The notes under the pieces were generated by a model. That model saw only the letters and a list, made by a program, of their open reading frames with translations. It was not told the DNA's origin and ran no database searches. The position numbers were made by a program, and so were the translations under genes. Shown piece after piece: positions 16,494 through 19,622 of a DNA stretch of 19,622 bases. The DNA is from Lachnospiraceae bacterium (GTDB lineage: Bacteria > Bacillota > Clostridia > Lachnospirales > Lachnospiraceae): NCBI GenBank assembly GCA_009774395.1, contig VSNQ01000093.1:1-19622 (forward strand), written 5' to 3'. The number at the start of each line of letters is the position of its first letter. The stretch's first letter is position 1.

Positions 16494-19151
16494 GTGAAAA
16501 ACTATGGTGTAAATGAGCTCAGAAGAATGTTCCTTGAGTTTTTTGAAAGTAAAGATCATTTGGCTAAGAAAAGCTATTCACTGGTGCCACATAACGACAA
16601 CAGTTTATTGATTATTAATTCTGGTATGGCACCATTAAAGCCATACTTTACAGGACAGGAAATTCCGCCTAGACGTCGTATGACAACATGCCAAAAATGT
16701 GTTCGTACAGGTGATATTGAAAACGTTGGTAAAACTGCAAGGCATCTTACCTTTTTTGAAATGCTTGGAAATTTCTCTTTTGGAGATTATTTTAAGAAAG
16801 AATCTTTGACATGGAGCTGGGAGTTTCTTACAAAGGTTGTTGGGCTTGATCCAGAGCGGCTTTATCCATCCATTTATTGTGAAGATGAGGAAGCGTTTCG
16901 GATTTGGACAGAGCAGATTGGTGTGCCAGCAGAGAAAATAACACGCTTTTACCGTGACCCGGAAACGGGAGAGTGTGATAATTTCTGGGAGCATGGTGCA
17001 GGTCCCTGCGGGCCTTGTTCAGAAATTTATTATGACAGGGGCATTGAATATGGCTGTGGAAAACCAGATTGTAAGGTTGGATGCGATTGTGATCGTTTTA
17101 TGGAAGTTTGGAATAATGTCTTTACCCAATATGACGGTGATGGACACGGACATTATGAGGAACTTGCACAGAAAAATATTGATACAGGGATGGGATTGGA
17201 GCGTTTAGCAGTAGTAGTGCAGGACGTTGAAAGTGTATTTGATATCAATACGATGAAAGCGATTCGCGATAAAATCTGCGAAGTAGCTGGTGTAGAATAT
17301 CAAAAAGAGGAGAAAACAGATGTTTCTATCCGCTTGATTACAGACCATATGCGTTCTGCTACATTTATGATATCGGATGGTATTTTGCCATCAAATGTGG
17401 GCAGAGGATATGTGCTGCGAAGACTGATTCGCCGTGTAGCAAGACATGGAAGACTTTTAAATATTAAAGGTAAGTTTTTAACGAAAATAGCGGAAACGGT
17501 TATTGCAGAGTGCAAAGACGGATATCCAGAATTAGAGGAAAATAAGGACTTTATTTTTAATGTGTTGATTCAGGAGGAAGAAAAGTTCAGTAAGACAATC
17601 GATCAGGGGCTTAGTATTCTTACAGAAATGGAAGAAAAGTTAAACAAAGAGAATAAAAAAGTTCTTTTGGGAGAAGATGCATTTAAACTCTACGATACGT
17701 ATGGCTTCCCAATTGATTTAACAACGGAAATTCTTGAAGAAAAAGGAATACAGGTAGATATGGACGGTTTCCAGAACGCAATGCAGGAACAGAAAAAAAC
17801 TGCCCGTACTACTCGTAAAGAAACAAATTATATGGGCACTGATGTAACTGTATATGAGTCGATTGATACATCTATTACGAGTGAATTTGTCGGCTATGAC
17901 AGACTGAGCCATACTTCCAGGATATCAGTTCTTACCACAGAAGACGAAATTGTGGAGGCATTAACAGACGGGCAGGCAGGAACGATTATTGTTGATGAAA
18001 CGCCATTTTATGCAACCATGGGCGGACAAGAAGCAGATACGGGTATTATTACGTGCAAAGAAGCAGAGTTTGAAGTAAAAGATACTATAAAGCTGCTCGG
18101 CGGCAAAATCGGTCATATTGGAATTGTAACAAAAGGCGTATTTAAAGTCGGTGAATCCGTAGAGCTTCGAGTTAATGAAGCAAAGCGTGCAGACACCTGC
18201 AAAAATCACAGTGCAACGCATCTTTTGCAAAAGGCATTAATTACGGTGCTTGGAAGCCATGTAAAGCAGGCAGGTTCTTTTGTAAACGAAGATAGGCTTC
18301 GTTTTGACTTTACACATTATCAAGCGATGACAGCGGAAGAAATTGCTAAAGTAGAGCAGATGGTAATGGATCAGATTGCCAATAATATTCTTGTAGAAAC
18401 ACAAAATATGTCCATAGAGGAAGCAAAGAAAACGGGTGCAATGGCACTGTTTGGAGAAAAATATGGAGAGGTTGTGCGCGTTGTAAAAATGGGTGATTTT
18501 TCAACGGAACTTTGCGGCGGAACACATGTTTCCAACACCGGTGCAATTATGGCATTTAAGATATTATCGGAAAGCAGTGTGTCTGCCAATGTCAGAAGAA
18601 TCGAAGCACTTACCGGAAATGGTGTATTTCGCTATTACAAAGACTTAGAACAGACGATAGAAAAAAGTGCGAAAATCGTAAAATCAACGACAGCAGGACT
18701 AACAGAAAAATTAGAGCACTTAATGGCAGAACTAAAAGCACTGCAAAGTGAGAATGAGTCTTTAAAAAGCAAGGCGGCAAAAGATGCCCTTGGCGACGTA
18801 ATGAACCAGATAGTGCCTGTAAAAGATGTGCAGCTTCTCGCAGCAAAAGTGGATAACGTTGATATGAACGGGTTACGGGATCTAGGCGACCAACTCAAAG
18901 TAAAATTAGGAGAGGGAGTCGTTGTTCTAGCATCCAGCCTAGAGGGGAAAGTCAACCTAATTGCAATGGCAACAGAAGGCGCAATGGCAAAAGGCGCTCA
19001 TGCAGGCAATCTAATCAAAGGAATTGCTTCCCTTGTCGGCGGTGGCGGCGGTGGACGTCCCAATATGGCGCAAGCAGGCGGTAAGAATCCAGAAGGCATT
19101 GACAAGGCAATTGCAGAAGCAAAAAATGTGCTGGAGGGACAGATAAAATAA
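16494..19151 (+). CDS. alaS: Alanyl-tRNA synthetase
   Basis: Charges tRNA-Ala and hydrolyses mischarged Ser/Gly-tRNA-Ala. The 885-residue protein is full length. The aminoacylation domain starts with ELRRMFLEFF and contains NSGMAPLKPYF (42-52) and GNFSFGDYFK (92-101). A Cys-rich insert lies at 188-199 (CGKPDCKVGCDC), common in clostridial enzymes. The editing domain keeps its zinc site: HSATH at 572-576, and C674 and H678 in CGGTH. The C-terminal C-Ala/DHHA1 domain ends with a GGGGGGRPNMAQAGG segment. The start codon is GTG, set by GGAGG (16482-16486) seven bases upstream. It is the last gene of the glyQS-alaS unit and is followed by a hairpin terminator. Confidence 0.98.
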   Translation: MKNYGVNELRRMFLEFFESKDHLAKKSYSLVPHNDNSLLIINSGMAPLKPYFTGQEIPPRRRMTTCQKCVRTGDIENVGKTARHLTFFEMLGNFSFGDYFKKESLTWSWEFLTKVVGLDPERLYPSIYCEDEEAFRIWTEQIGVPAEKITRFYRDPETGECDNFWEHGAGPCGPCSEIYYDRGIEYGCGKPDCKVGCDCDRFMEVWNNVFTQYDGDGHGHYEELAQKNIDTGMGLERLAVVVQDVESVFDINTMKAIRDKICEVAGVEYQKEEKTDVSIRLITDHMRSATFMISDGILPSNVGRGYVLRRLIRRVARHGRLLNIKGKFLTKIAETVIAECKDGYPELEENKDFIFNVLIQEEEKFSKTIDQGLSILTEMEEKLNKENKKVLLGEDAFKLYDTYGFPIDLTTEILEEKGIQVDMDGFQNAMQEQKKTARTTRKETNYMGTDVTVYESIDTSITSEFVGYDRLSHTSRISVLTTEDEIVEALTDGQAGTIIVDETPFYATMGGQEADTGIITCKEAEFEVKDTIKLLGGKIGHIGIVTKGVFKVGESVELRVNEAKRADTCKNHSATHLLQKALITVLGSHVKQAGSFVNEDRLRFDFTHYQAMTAEEIAKVEQMVMDQIANNILVETQNMSIEEAKKTGAMALFGEKYGEVVRVVKMGDFSTELCGGTHVSNTGAIMAFKILSESSVSANVRRIEALTGNGVFRYYKDLEQTIEKSAKIVKSTTAGLTEKLEHLMAELKALQSENESLKSKAAKDALGDVMNQIVPVKDVQLLAAKVDNVDMNGLRDLGDQLKVKLGEGVVVLASSLEGKVNLIAMATEGAMAKGAHAGNLIKGIASLVGGGGGGRPNMAQAGGKNPEGIDKAIAEAKNVLEGQIK

Positions 19152-19199
19152 AAGCCCACAACCAGTTCTAAAAAGTCGAAAATCTTTGAAATGATTGAT

Positions 19200-19244
19200 A
19201 AAAATTATGCTGTGGAAAGGCAATCTTTTTGCAGCATAATTTTT
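19200..19244. terminator. Terminator after alaS
   Basis: A perfect 13-bp inverted repeat, AAAAATTATGCTG (19200-19212) and CAGCATAATTTTT (19232-19244), with a short secondary pairing (AAAG/CTTT) possible in the loop. The A-run and T-run at the stem base give a U-tract in both directions. It begins 48 bases after the alaS stop codon. Confidence 0.7.
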
Positions 19245-19622
19245 ACTGGTATAAATTGCCTATAAAAAGACAAACTTTTTATTGATTTTTTGCATATTAT
19301 GTGATAATATATAAAACGATTTAGAAAGTTTTTAAGAAGTAAAAGTTACTATCCACAACGAGAAGCTGTGAATCAATGTTATTTACTTAAGGCATTTCTG
19401 ACCGAAACTCGGTTGTGCAAAAACTTGAATTGCCAGATATTTTCTAATGCGGATCAGGGGGTAGAAGGGTTAAGTATTACATTGGCTGTGAATAGTAACA
19501 TTTTTGATAACAATATTATTGGTAGTAAGATGTTTTAAATGGAATAGATTTGTTTAAGTTTTATAATAGGTAAATATAATAAGATTTTATATTTAGAATA
19601 TTGATTTTGGTATATGTATTAT
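19245..19622. other. Gene-free AT-rich end of the window with a possible transcribed leader
   Basis: No convincing gene is present in these 378 bases. A candidate promoter at 19282-19310 points right. Beyond it, CACAACGAG (19354-19362) can pair with CTCGGTTGTG (19408-19417) with one bulge, while ACCGA (19401-19405) can instead pair with TCGGT (19409-19413). GCTGTGAAT occurs twice, 120 bases apart (19365 and 19485). A frame open from 19308 to a stop at 19536 has no good start codon or ribosome binding site. The sequence may be the leader of a gene beyond the window. Confidence 0.4.
19282..19310 (+). promoter_or_regulatory. Candidate extended -10 promoter near the window end
   Basis: TTGATT (19282-19287), a 17-base spacer and TAATAT (19305-19310) preceded by a TG at 19302-19303. 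Four of six matches in each box plus the extension. It lies just after the alaS terminator and would transcribe the structured sequence at 19317-19420. Confidence 0.4.

Noticed and set aside
19365..19493. Direct repeat GCTGTGAAT separated by 120 bases
   Set aside because: Two 9-base copies with diverging flanks are not enough to call an array or an attachment site.
19308..19538. 76-codon open frame near the window end
   Set aside because: No ATG until its penultimate codon, no ribosome binding site before the possible GTG or TTG starts, and no recognisable family. It overlaps the candidate structured RNA.

Overview
The window looks like chromosomal DNA of a low-GC anaerobic Clostridia, most likely a Lachnospirales relative. 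Three things point there: strong AGGAGG-type ribosome binding sites with AT-rich spacers, a very large 2-hydroxyacyl-CoA dehydratase activase-type protein, and the order M16C peptidase - era - yqzL-like - recO - glycyl-tRNA synthetase. I see no rRNA, tRNA, CRISPR array, prophage or complete insertion sequence. Species assignment is not possible from the sequence alone.

Layout. (1) 154-1788 (+) encodes a secreted 5'-nucleotidase / UDP-sugar hydrolase family enzyme. It converges on (2) a 1479-residue activase-like protein at 1921-6360 (-), and a hairpin at 1829-1869 sits between them as a likely two-way terminator. (3) A 457-bp AT-rich divergent intergenic region (6361-6817) carries one candidate promoter for each side. 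(4) 6818-7702 (+) encodes a rhomboid/derlin-like membrane protein without a recognisable catalytic serine motif and with a zinc-ribbon tail. (5) From a good promoter at 7803-7831, a probable operon runs rightward: a sigma-70-like protein that ends after region 3, an overlapping small protein of unknown function, a PreP-type M16C metallopeptidase, the Era GTPase, a small YqzL-like protein, and RecO. (6) A near-consensus promoter inside the 3' end of recO drives a lipoprotein gene (14041-14820). (7) A 104-bp near-perfect palindrome (14862-14965) separates it from glyQS and alaS, a two-synthetase unit that ends at a hairpin terminator (19200-19244). (8) The last ~380 bp hold no convincing gene, but have a candidate promoter followed by sequence able to form two competing RNA stems.

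How the genes relate. Most of 7961-19151 is information-processing housekeeping: ribosome assembly (Era), recombination repair (RecO), tRNA charging (GlyRS, AlaRS) and peptide turnover (M16C). The least ordinary parts are the truncated sigma-like protein with its overlapping partner, the pseudo-rhomboid with zinc ribbon, the double-domain activase fusion encoded away from any dehydratase, a RecO lacking the usual zinc-knuckle cysteines, and the large palindrome upstream of glyQS.
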